Shown here: piece after piece, positions 9,941 to 18,261 of the stretch
Layout: every line of letters begins with the position of its first letter
Position numbering within the stretch: the first letter of the stretch is position 1
Assembly (NCBI GenBank): GCA_034696485.1
Contig: JAQIWT010000550.1
Location: 1-18,261, forward strand
Source: Isohypsibius dastychi
Lineage: Eukaryota > Tardigrada > Eutardigrada > Parachela > Isohypsibiidae
Length of the DNA stretch: 18,261 nt
Direction of reading: 5' to 3'
The notes under the pieces: model-generated
Seen by the model: the letters and a program-made list of their open reading frames with translations, nothing else
The model's database searches: none
What the model was told of the DNA's origin: nothing
Position numbers and translations under genes: made by a program

Positions 9941-9987
9941 GCGGGGGTCCCGCCCCCACAACCCCCACGCGGGGCTGCGCCCCCGAG
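9941..9987. repeat. GC-rich island with small stem-loops
   Basis: An abrupt G/C block within A/T-rich surroundings. It holds a GGGGG/CCCCC pairing (loop TCCCG) and GGGGC-TGC-GCCCC, a perfect 5-bp stem with a 3-nt loop. Blocks of this kind are often parts of dispersed non-coding repeats; whether it recurs in this genome cannot be seen here. Confidence 0.5.
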
Positions 9988-10623
9988 CTCCGTTATGCCG
10001 TTTTCTGCACAAAAACCGCTATTAAAATGGTCAAACCTACTTCCACCAGAAGACCCACCACCCACAGAAATATTTATTTCTAGCTTAATTCGTCGAGCTG
10101 AGTGAGGTGGTATCAATACAGTTCGTACTTAAAGTAACTAAGAAATACGCGGACAACGAAAGGTAATGACTTCGAAAACTCCAACTACGTATGAGACTCC
10201 CATTATTCAACTACGTGGTCAGCAAACTAGGAGATTTACTAAACAAAATTTATGACAACGAATAGTTCTACTACGAGACTTCTGACTATGAAAGGTGGCC
10301 TACGAAATGTCAAGGCACCATCGGTGAGGTGAGACGGAGGGCAAGTGCATTCGGCGTTGTAGTTTTTGGTTTGTTCTTCGTGCAAAACAAACATTAGATC
10401 CTAACTATTTCGAAAAAACCCCGAACAACACCTCGGTTTAATGAACTAATGCCAACATATCGTCCGTCACCTTTTCTGGTATGACTCGATAGATGACCAT
10501 CACGGGTTTTTGTAACGCCAATTTAACCAACAAAGTGACAGTTAAATTTTTCTTGTTTTTTCTTCCACAACAAAAAGCTGCTCCTCTATTTCTGCTTGAA
10601 CAAATTTCCCGTTAACCGATTTG

Positions 10624-10654
10624 ACGTTCGAAATTACGTTCGAATTTCGAACGT
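10624..10654. repeat. 11-bp perfect inverted repeat (ACGTTCGAAAT, 9-bp loop)
   Basis: ACGTTCGAAAT at 10624-10634 pairs with ATTTCGAACGT at 10644-10654. The loop TACGTTCGA carries a third copy of the ACGTTCGA core. It could be a binding site for a dimeric regulator, a hairpin, or the sub-terminus of a mobile element. Confidence 0.7.
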
Positions 10655-10706
10655 GGAATGATATTGAGCGAAAGCCCGATTTTTGCAATGTACCATCATC
10701 GTACCA

Positions 10707-10746
10707 TCATCGAACCAACGAAGCAACGAAGCAACGAAGCAACGAA
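10707..10746. repeat. Short 8-mer block, reverse orientation of the 9517-9863 array
   Basis: Five units, TCATCGAA, CCAACGAA and three GCAACGAA, are exact reverse complements of variants TTCGATGA, TTCGTTGG and TTCGTTGC in the large array. Both blocks therefore come from the same repeat family, placed in opposite directions about 840 bp apart. Confidence 0.9.
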
Positions 10747-11183
10747 GCGTCCAATATTTTGCTTAGGCTTTTTAACATTGGCCCCCTATTCCGAATTCTT
10801 TCCAAGTATCCCACGTGAAACCAGTCAACAATCAAATATACTTAAGCAGCGCTTATCAATCTACCCTACCAGCAGCGCTTCGCGAACTCGCCCAATCCGT
10901 TATGCCCTTTCTCGTGCCAGCGTCCGAAAATGTTAATAGATAATTGATCGCCTTGTTTCCTGATCAATGATCTCCTTTTCTCATTTATTCTTTAAGCATG
11001 GTGAAAATGCAGTCCATCGTGGAATTTTCCTTGTGGAGATGCCACTTAAGATCAAGGTTGAACCAAGCAACCACTTGGGCAACTATCCATTATTTATGGT
11101 CATTTTATTCAAAGTCATTATTTCAGTGACCCGATGTTGGCATACATAAGTACTGCACATTATGCAAAACTTGAATTAGTCTT
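10747..11183. other. Intergenic / upstream region of the Cys-rich gene
   Basis: There is no recognisable gene. The region runs up to the TATA box at 11184 and presumably carries upstream control elements. Short plus-strand frames here (for example 10967-11149) show no family resemblance. Confidence 0.4.
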
Positions 11184-11190
11184 TATAAAA
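11184..11190 (+). promoter_or_regulatory. TATA box (TATAAAA) of the Cys-rich gene
   Basis: TATAAAA followed by GG lies 62 bp upstream of the ATG at 11246. That would place transcription start around 11212-11218 with a short 5' UTR. It is the clearest core promoter in the window and suits a regulated, highly expressed secreted protein. Confidence 0.6.
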
Positions 11191-11228
11191 GGATCTATGC
11201 CATTTGTTTTGTTTCACGTTGTTTTCCG

Positions 11229-11331
11229 ATGAGCCCTCCGGAACAATGCCTGCACAGCCCCAAAAGATGTATCTCTCTCTCATCGTTTTATGTCTTGTAT
11301 TGGTACTACCATTCATCTCCACTGCCGTAAT
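11229..11331 (+). other. Overlapping upstream ATG frame in the Cys-rich mRNA
   Basis: An ATG at 11229 lies between the predicted transcription start and the main ATG. It opens a 33-codon frame that overlaps the signal-peptide coding region out of frame. Its context is poor (C at -3), while the main ATG has A at -3, so leaky scanning is expected. Confidence 0.3.
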
Positions 11332-11994
11332 GTGTCCTCCTGATCAAAGACCTTGTGGCAACAAATGCTTTAGCACGTTCCTGGAGCAGCAGTGTATTGG
11401 CGGAGTAGTTTGCAAGAAAGGAGAAAAGCTCTGTGGTTCGTGGATCAATATACCGTAAAAAGAAACTATTAAACCAATCTTTTTTGGTTCCAGGAGCGCG
11501 CTGTTATAGTTCATATCATGGTCAGCAATGTATAGATGGTGTGGTCTGCGGTAAAGGAGAACGCCTGTGTGGAGGTAACCACGCTTGACCTTCATCCAGA
11601 CAAGCTCCATAAAATATGATTGCTGTTTTTTGTAGGCACTAAATGCTATAGTCATTTCCAGGGACAGCAATGCATTTCCGGTGTCGTTTGCAACAAGGGT
11701 GAAACGATATGCGGCAACCAGGTAAATTGAAATACAAAATTGCGTCACAGAATTATCTGATTATTAATCATTTCCAAAAAAGTAAAATAAGAACCATTGT
11801 GTATTCTAGTGCTACAATCCACTACTTGGCCAGCAGTGTCTTTCAGCTATAGTCTGTGGACGTGGACAGCTATTGTGTGGAGATCATTGTTACAGGTGAG
11901 CTACCACATTAATTCTGAGAACTTAATTCAGTGACCTTTTGTTTGTAGTCCGGAGCAAGGACAACAATGCCACATCCCTAGCCCACTTCGATAG
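11246..11994 (+). CDS. Secreted protein of five tandem four-cysteine modules
   Basis: Unrecognised family. Exons: 11246-11435, 11494-11574, 11636-11721, 11810-11895, 11949-11994; introns 58, 61, 88 and 53 nt; 489 nt, 162 aa. A signal peptide is clear (core LSLIVLCLVLVLPF, likely cut after ISTA at residue 27). A second Met at residue 8 would serve equally well as start. The mature part has 20 Cys in five modules C-x6-C-x(3,4)-C-x8-C separated by x5: Cys 30/37/41/50, 56/63/67/76, 82/89/94/103, 109/116/120/129, 135/142/146/155. Repeated text is GQQC, GVVC, KGE and LCG. Exon ends fall after the LCG/ICG of modules 2-4, between the second and third Cys, so growth by exon duplication is likely. From memory the LCG..CY......C spacing recalls fungal-type carbohydrate-binding repeats (CBM52/Carb_bind), but this is only a resemblance. 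Two or three disulfides per module and an extracellular role are inferred. Confidence 0.82.
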
Positions 11995-12108
11995 CCATCA
12001 AACTCCCTAAAAAAACCGAGTTATTGCAACGTCCACATTTATGCCGCAGTTGGCGGTCCGATGTTGATATCTGTTTCTAAAACCATGCCACAATAATTTA
12101 AGTATCTT
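11995..12108. other. 114-bp convergent 3' region between the Cys-rich and sulfotransferase genes
   Basis: The two genes end tail-to-tail. There is no canonical AATAAA on either strand in this stretch, so cleavage signals are variant or lie within the neighbouring gene. Confidence 0.45.
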
Positions 12109-13531
12109 TTAGTCAAACTGGAACGTTAAACCACGTAATTCCGGTCGTTGCAAATTGTGTGAAATCCATAAATCCAAACGTTCACAATCGGTTTCGCTCA
12201 AATGATCTTTCCATGAACCTATTTTCCCTAAAAACACACTTGAGTCAGACTGGTAGCTAAACGTAATTACCGATGATTTCACTAAGAAGACCGCTCACTC
12301 ACCAGCTTTCATGTAGTTGGACAGCTCCCGGTCAAAGACGTTATATACCGTTTCCATTTCTTGCCTGTTAGTGGCCGGATTAGCTTTCATCTGATCGAAT
12401 GAACTTTGTCGCTGAATATTGATTAGCTGCTCTTGAGTAAGAGTCATTCCCATGAAATCAGAAATTCGTTTGACGGTTGGAATAAATTCCTGCAAATCAT
12501 CCGGTCAACTTGAGTAATAAAAACAAATATTCCAGTAAAAATGTACATAAGATAATTTATGTTTATGTATGATAGGGTATGTTTTATGATAGGTTACACA
12601 ATATTAAGAAGTTTACCCATGAAAGGTCCCCACAGCCCACAGTCCTACCTTAACAAGGTCCTCGTAAGTCAGCACAAGTATATTTAGCTTGTCGCGCATC
12701 CGCCAGTAATCGGCAATATGATCAAAATACGGTCCGAAAAATATCTTGCCCTGTGGATCCATAAACTGATCCACCACGTGCGAAAGATTTTCTTGGAAAT
12801 CAATAGCCCGAAGACCTCTGTAGAAGTTGTAAAGAGAAACGACGACATCTTTTGGGTTCCGCATCAAATAAATGATCTAAAAGACAGACAATGTCTTATA
12901 TGTCTCGAAGAATTTGACTAGTTTCGGAGGGACTACGGTCATACCTTCGCTTTCACTAGAACGCTGTTTGGAATAGCAGCCGCTCCAAGATGTGTAGCAT
13001 ATAATCTTGGGGATTGTGCTGCTTTGATTCTTTCGATGTCTCGAAGAGATGGATTGTCGATAGCTGGAGGAAGAACTTGTTCCAGAAAGGGGACCACTTC
13101 ATTCAAAGTTGTTCCCGATTCTAGTGCGTCGGAACTCTGGGCGTTCTTTATCATCCATACAACAGCAGATAACCAGTTTTTGCCTGAATAATATAAAAAT
13201 AAAACTAGAAAAACGAAGTGTCTCCAACCTCTTGTGTGAAAATGTACCTGATCTTGGAAATGAGATAAGGCAAAGGTCATCATCTCGAGCCTCGAAGGAT
13301 TCAACCTGCGGAAGTGATTTATACCATGGATATGGTACAGATGTTCCTTTATAGCTCAGGCTGTAATATAAAATCTGGATGAATCGCAAAAGAGAAAATG
13401 AAGAAATACATGCGCACTAACAAGAACTCGGGATTGGTGAAAGTTATCCGGTGAACAAACGGCTTGCGAGCATGTGAGTCCTTAACAGAGTGACCCAGCT
13501 CAACGGATGTCTCACCAGATTCAACAGACAT
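12109..13531 (-). CDS. Cytosolic sulfotransferase (SULT family)
   Basis: Transfers sulfonate from PAPS to a hydroxyl or amine acceptor in the cytosol; the acceptor cannot be predicted. Exons: 13531-13422, 13360-13248, 13183-12945, 12876-12649, 12489-12303, 12227-12109; introns 61, 64, 68, 159, 75 nt; 996 nt, 331 aa, somewhat longer than the usual ~295 because of an N-terminal extension. PAPS phosphosulfate loop: ISFPRSGKNW (about 69-78; the usual text is PKSGTTW). Candidate catalytic His: H139 in YATHLGAA. 3'-phosphate-binding motif: YLMRNPKDVVVSLYNFY with R160 and S168. LTYEDLVK joins EFIPTVKRISDFMG. C-terminal GKIGSWKDH (293-301) matches the RKGxxGDWK motif. The classical KxxxTVxxxE dimer motif is not seen. 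Start ATG 13531 has A at -3. The gene lies 236 bp downstream of the TRPA stop on the same strand; nothing suggests co-function. Confidence 0.93.
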
Positions 13532-13767
13532 TTTCAAATATTCGAAATGAAACTTATAAGATATGAACTCAATAAATCGGTAACATGGCCTGGTTTCAAA
13601 CGAAATAAACCAGTTCTGCTATCCTCAGGGGATCTGGTAAATATTCGCAGTCACCAAGATTCATCGCAGTACGTTCATAGGTAGTAAATCCACTATATTT
13701 GTTTGAGAGTCGTTATTGGAATAATTATTTTATAATATTGTTCTCGGACTTGAATTTTGTACAATTT
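13532..13767 (-). other. Spacer between TRPA stop and sulfotransferase start
   Basis: These 236 bp must hold the TRPA 3' UTR and the sulfotransferase promoter. A TTATAAG sequence on the minus strand lies roughly 25 bp before the sulfotransferase ATG. That is too close for a normal TATA box unless the 5' UTR is nearly absent, so it is not called as a promoter. Confidence 0.4.
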
Positions 13768-16700
13768 CTAAGTAGGAAGTTTCCCTCTTCCATCCATCCG
13801 ATTAATTTGGCCCATCAACTGTCGATCAGCATAACGAGAAACTTTTCTTCGACGAGCGGTAGGTATATCATCTTCTTCTTCTTCGGTGATTCCAACGGTC
13901 TTCCTATCGGAAGCAGAAGCGAGTCCTTCCAACACTGATCTTAATAAATCATGTTGCTGGTTTAATTTGCTTTTCAGATTGTCGAACCTGAACAAAACAA
14001 AACAAAACATTCAGCCAGAATAACTGCGCTGTATTAAGTATGAGACCGACATTTGCTTTTCCGCAGTTGTATCAGCTGGATCATTTCCATGATTTTGACC
14101 ACCAAGAAACACAGCAGACGCGGAAGTTTTCTTTTCCGAATCTTCCAGATTACCATGTCGGTGAAACACCTGCCAAACAATATTCCTCGAGTTCAATTAC
14201 AAAGTAGCCATCATGAACAGGTCGTACATACCTTGGAAAATCCCGAACATTTCTGACTGGTTGGACGGATGACAAGTTCTTCCTTATGAAAATAATCGCG
14301 CAGACATCTTGGGAATTTCTCCTCGATATCCGAATGCAGTTGGACTTGCATGGCTTTACTTTCAAAAGCCAAAGACTTTCGAATTCTACTGATGTCGCCG
14401 ATCGCCAAACCAACCTAATAAAGTCAAACCATTGCAATGCGTTTTCCGGGACTCAAGCTTTCCAAAACTTCTCACCAGCAAAGACTGGAGCAGTATAGTC
14501 ACAATCAATATAGCAACGAATCCAAGAATATTCGTAGCCGCAGGGAAGATCATTTGACCAGACAGACTGGGGTCCACAAGAGTTCCGGTAGCTGCGGCAT
14601 CCCCGATCATCTGGTCCGCAACTCTAAGAATTGCGGTTTGTAAAGTTGAATAAGCAGTCCAATATGAATCCTCAATCGAATCAGAACTATGATCGCGCTA
14701 AAACATGACGAGATTAAAGCAAATGACTAGTGACCTTTCAATAAAGTAAGGTAAAATTAAAGAGGCGAAATCTTACCTGATAAAAAGAATTCTCTTCGGG
14801 GAGCACTTTTACCGGATACAATGTATGAAATGTGAGGCTAAATGTTAGTATGACGATAAACAAAACAACCATGGCTTCGAGGAACGTTCGCATTACGCGA
14901 ATTAGAACCAAGACATGTATCCCGACTTGTCCATATCTGCAAAACAGATATAACAAAACCACACAGTTTGCAGAAGAGATATGGTTTGACCTTTGAAGAT
15001 GAAAAAAGAAATTCATCCATGCAAAATGGACAGCAACTGCTCCCAGAAGCCACTGTGATCTCCAGCTTATTAAATAATCTAATTCATCGAAGAATGCCGC
15101 GGCGAACAAAACGGTGGCCAGGTACAGTGTGATCTCAAAATAATTGACCATTTGTGCGAAGAAGTTCAGCTTCTGCAACACATAAGTTAATCGAGCTTGC
15201 AACTTATTAATCAATTAAATTAACGTAAGCGACGGGAACACATTATGAAATTTACCTGTAGGTACAACTGGAATGATTTTTTGAACAGATGGAGGACCGC
15301 AAAGATGAGAACTAGAGCGAGCAAAGTGTCATCAACTATATCCACCGAACCAAGTTGCGTCTGAAAGTTGAACGGGCCGTTGTAGGTTGAATTTTCCAGC
15401 CAATCTGGACGGTATTTCTCAATGCGGTCTTTGCTGATTTCCCTCAAACGAGGACGTAAATCAGTCTCGATTCCGACCAGAATAAGATATGTGAGCAAGA
15501 TCAGAAAAACTGTATACAGAGCGATGTTCGAAACATGGAAATATACTCCATACGATTTCCTGTGAAACACTGTTGCAAGATATTCAACACACACAAACCG
15601 GTAAGTGCTGATACCATTTTGAATCCAGTAAAGCTGCAGAAACCGGGTGTTGAAGTAGCTCGACACGTTTAAATTTAACCATATGCTACAAAGAACAGTT
15701 TTCTAGATTCATCATCACAGAACAGAAGCGCTACCAGACATCATACATTCAAGGCTTCCAGGGGATGTACCGTAGGGAACAGTTCGTTGCTCCTTCCAAG
15801 ATTCCTCGGCTCCAAGATGCGGAAGTCAATCACAGTCTGAAGCGGTTAGTTTATACGTGGAATATAATCTTGGAAGAAAATAAGATATAAAAGCATACCA
15901 CATCTCCGTGAACGGTTGGACAAGAATTCAGTGACCTTTTGCATTTGTCCAAAACTCGCTTAAAAATGGTAGTACCGATTACGTCAGTTGTCAGAAGCAC
16001 CATGTTCTTACCAGCATAACTCTTGGTAGATATGCGATTAAGCCCAGGACCGGCCATTGGCAGAATGAGGATGGCTGGAGAAGTATCTCCATCCATCTGC
16101 AATATAATATGTATTTAATCCAAGTGTACAATATACAATATGATATAGGTACATATAATTGAAATAAGATCTACAACACACAACTTCCGCATTTAACCTG
16201 TTGATCATATAGTCTCACCGTTCTGAGTTAATCATCGCCATGGCTGCTTTTTCAACTTTGTTGATCAGGATAAGATCCATTGCAGTGAGATCTTCCAGAT
16301 TCACAGTGAGCTCCGCACCCCGTTTCAGGAGTACCTGAATCAAAGCCGATTTCCCTCCGGTGGCGGCTGTATGAAGTGGCGTGTTCTAGAAAGATTAAGC
16401 CCCAGTTTTGAGTTACGACGAATCTCAAACCGTTAAACTTACGCCATCTTTATCGGCAGCATTGAGTAAATTGGGGTGGCTCGAGACCAAAACCTCTATC
16501 AATTCTAATAAAACACATGAGTCTGATTCGAACGCCAAACATTCAATTCAGTCTAACCTCCCGAGCCTTCGCTGAGACAAGCTGAATGAACTGGATATTG
16601 CCCACGATGGTTCCTGGCGCGAGGAAAACACAAACTCAAATCACATATGTAGTATGAAAAATCGTTCGTGAAGGCTCGTTGCATTATGCAGAAACCGTTG

Positions 16701-18240
16701 CAAACCTCGCGAAATTGTTAGACTGCACTCATCAACCAAACTAACCTTAGCATGGAAGCTCCTTTCGATACAAGTAAACTAACAACTTTGACCTTTCCGT
16801 TTTCTGACGCCAAATGCAGAGGTGTGTTTCCTGCGATAGCAAAAAATAAGGCACCAAGACAGATATAACACATCTATTATGAATATCGTGACGACAAAGT
16901 TTAAAGCTTGGTGACACAAAAAATTACCTGTTGAATCGAGATCGTTTATGGTTCCGCGCGCAGAAGCGTCCATCAAAAGGGTCTGTAACGTATTATGACG
17001 TCCATACCTATAAAAGGCAGCTACTTTACATCCGTTCCAACTAATAGTCTGCGTAGAATAGAGAAAATAACAAACATTGCAGCCGTGTGTACTGGTGTCC
17101 TCATCTGGAAGTTTTTAGCAAGTGGGTTTGCGCCTAAACGCAACAGAGTCTCGCAGCATCGTGAATATCCAGAAGAAACTGCAATATGGAGCGGAGAATC
17201 CCCTGCATTGTCCCGGCTGTTCAGCAGCTTTGTGAAAACATCCACCTGAACAAACAGCCACCCACGTGAAACAGTACCACGAACACGGAAGTTCACGACG
17301 TTGCGCAGAAAATACCTTTTGATCGCGTACTTCGTCCTTGAACATTTCCGGATCTCCACCCAATCCAACAACATAATGAAGAAAGTTCTTTCCGTCAAAA
17401 GCAAAGATATTCGGATTGGCATTTTGACTCAACAATTCTGACACGGCATCCCACGAACCCCACGATGCTGCTAAGAGGAGCGGAGTGCGGCCATGACAGT
17501 CCTGAGCGTCAATATTTGCATGCTTCGAGAAAGATAAATTTCCTTCATCTAAGAAAATCGAGGAAACCGAGTCTGGTATACCTTTTCAAGAAGAAATGGA
17601 AACAGTTCCCAGTGACTGAATATTGCCGCCCTGAATTCAAACGAACGAATAAAAACGCCTGTTGAATACCAAGGTACTAACATACCGGTGCAGTGGCGTC
17701 ATTCCTTGAGCATCCTTCATGTTGAGAACATCGTCAAACTCCACAACGTTGAACGTATGGATCATCTTCAATATCTGCTGTTCACCTTGCGCACATGCCA
17801 AATGAACCGGTGTTGACCCTTCAAACTAACAACAGTCATGCAGTACAACCAGAAACCTTTAAACGAATCCAGCCTACCATTTTCTGAACGATTGATGCAC
17901 CCTGCTCCAACAAAATCCGCACCATATCCAGATCTCCATTATGAACGGCAAAATGGAGCGGCGTTTGGGACTCGTCGTCTAAAGCATTTAGCATTAGCTC
18001 TAGCATTCGTTTATCATTCAAAGCAATGCGGAAAAAATAATCGGCGACGTCCACAGCAGCTGAAGAAGCGGCCATATGAATTGGTAACTTCCCGGAGTCA
18101 TCTTTTCGCAAAAGGTCAGCACCATGGGTGAACAACTCTTCAGCACAATTCAACTGATTCAGTGAAGCGGCGACGTGCAGAGGCGATTCTCCGTTCCAAC
18201 CGGAAGTGTCGATGTTGATGGACGAGCACTGGAGAAGTCT
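13768..18240 (-). CDS. TRPA1: TRPA-type ankyrin-repeat cation channel (5' part beyond right edge)
   Basis: Plasma-membrane, calcium-permeable tetrameric channel used for chemical or thermal sensing. 21 exons: 18240-17878, 17825-17686, 17630-17582, 17522-17316, 17245-17076, 17007-16928, 16830-16746, 16613-16558, 16504-16443, 16385-16219, 16096-16012, 15958-15899, 15836-15747, 15685-15615, 15559-15256, 15172-14991, 14936-14777, 14697-14476, 14414-14232, 14169-14051, 13987-13768; 3075 nt, 1024 aa. At least 12 ankyrin repeats fill residues 1-450 (SPLHVAAS, TPLHFAVHNGD, TPLHLASENGK, TPLHTAATGGK). The linker carries LQPSSFCQWPVLGLIAYLP and FRILEPRNLG. S1 begins after HVSN (about 566); S2 about 640-660; S3-S4 in 664-723; S5 about 735-765. 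The pore helix ends QMIGDAA with Asp at 810; S6 runs into VGLAIGDISRIRK, the family signature. A coiled coil (about 944-972) lies near the C-terminus. TRPA membership is firm; TRPA1 versus painless/pyrexia-like subfamilies is not settled. The acceptor at 18241 ends the visible part. Confidence 0.95.
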
Positions 18241-18261
18241 CTGGAAACCAACAACGATTTA

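Larger units (their letters stand above)
9864..10706. other. Unassigned DNA between two oppositely oriented 8-mer blocks
   Basis: No exon of a recognisable protein. It contains an A-rich run followed by a GC-rich island (9941-9987), then ordinary AT-rich sequence. An 11-bp perfect inverted repeat (10624-10654) and a tandem TACCATCATCG pair lie just before the second 8-mer block. It could be the body of a non-autonomous mobile element, but no target-site duplication or coding remnant was found. Confidence 0.4.

Noticed and set aside
9418-10083. Long open frames on both strands across the minisatellite (155, 195 and 122 codons)
   Set aside because: The 8-bp unit lacks stops in several frames on both strands, so long frames arise automatically; the peptides are pure repeats with no start context or splice partners.
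11344-11748. 134-codon minus-strand ORF antisense to the Cys-rich gene
   Set aside because: It is a shadow of the Cys-rich exons and crosses their introns without splice signals; the plus strand explains the sequence fully.
13553-13560. TATA-like TTATAAG before the sulfotransferase start
   Set aside because: Only about 25 bp from the ATG, so transcription would start at the initiation codon itself.

Overview
This window reads as a gene-dense piece of an invertebrate (probably ecdysozoan) nuclear genome. Every recognisable protein gene is spliced, and introns with GT..AG borders are mostly 52-64 nt long. Six protein genes fit into 18.3 kb. An Egalitarian homologue, a TRPA channel and NOP14 point to an animal. 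A tardigrade or a small crustacean would fit the intron size and gene density, but the sequence alone does not settle the phylum. All exon models below were worked out by hand from splice signals, reading-phase continuity and remembered family sequences. Every complete model closes with a total length divisible by three.

Layout, left to right: (1) 3'-truncated TMEM41A-like VTT/DedA membrane protein, minus strand, <29-835. (2) About 2 kb of non-coding DNA shared with the divergently transcribed (3) egalitarian (egl) homologue, plus strand, 2910-6508, six coding exons, 665 aa. (4) NOP14, minus strand, 6645-9237, three exons, 793 aa, tail-to-tail with egl and 136 bp away. (5) A 2 kb non-coding, repeat-bearing stretch. 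It has a 43-unit 8-bp minisatellite (9517-9863), a GC-rich island, an 11-bp perfect inverted repeat, and a second short block of the same 8-mer in the opposite orientation (10707-10746). (6) A small secreted cysteine-rich protein, plus strand, 11246-11994, five exons, 162 aa, built of five identical-spacing four-cysteine modules. (7) A cytosolic sulfotransferase, minus strand, 12109-13531, six exons, 331 aa. (8) The 3' 21 exons (1024 aa) of a TRPA-type ankyrin-repeat cation channel, minus strand, 13768-18240, running off the right edge.

The genes have unrelated jobs: lipid/ER membrane, mRNA transport on dynein, small-subunit ribosome assembly, secretion, sulfonation and sensory ion channel. 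There is no operon or pathway cluster. The points most worth a second look are these. The Cys-rich modular protein has exon borders that fall at the same place in its modules. The Egl homologue has lost the DEDD catalytic residues but keeps a dynein-light-chain-type motif near its C-terminus. The TRPA channel has Ser in place of the near-invariant S6 Asn. The oppositely oriented 8-mer arrays bracket about 0.8 kb of unexplained DNA.
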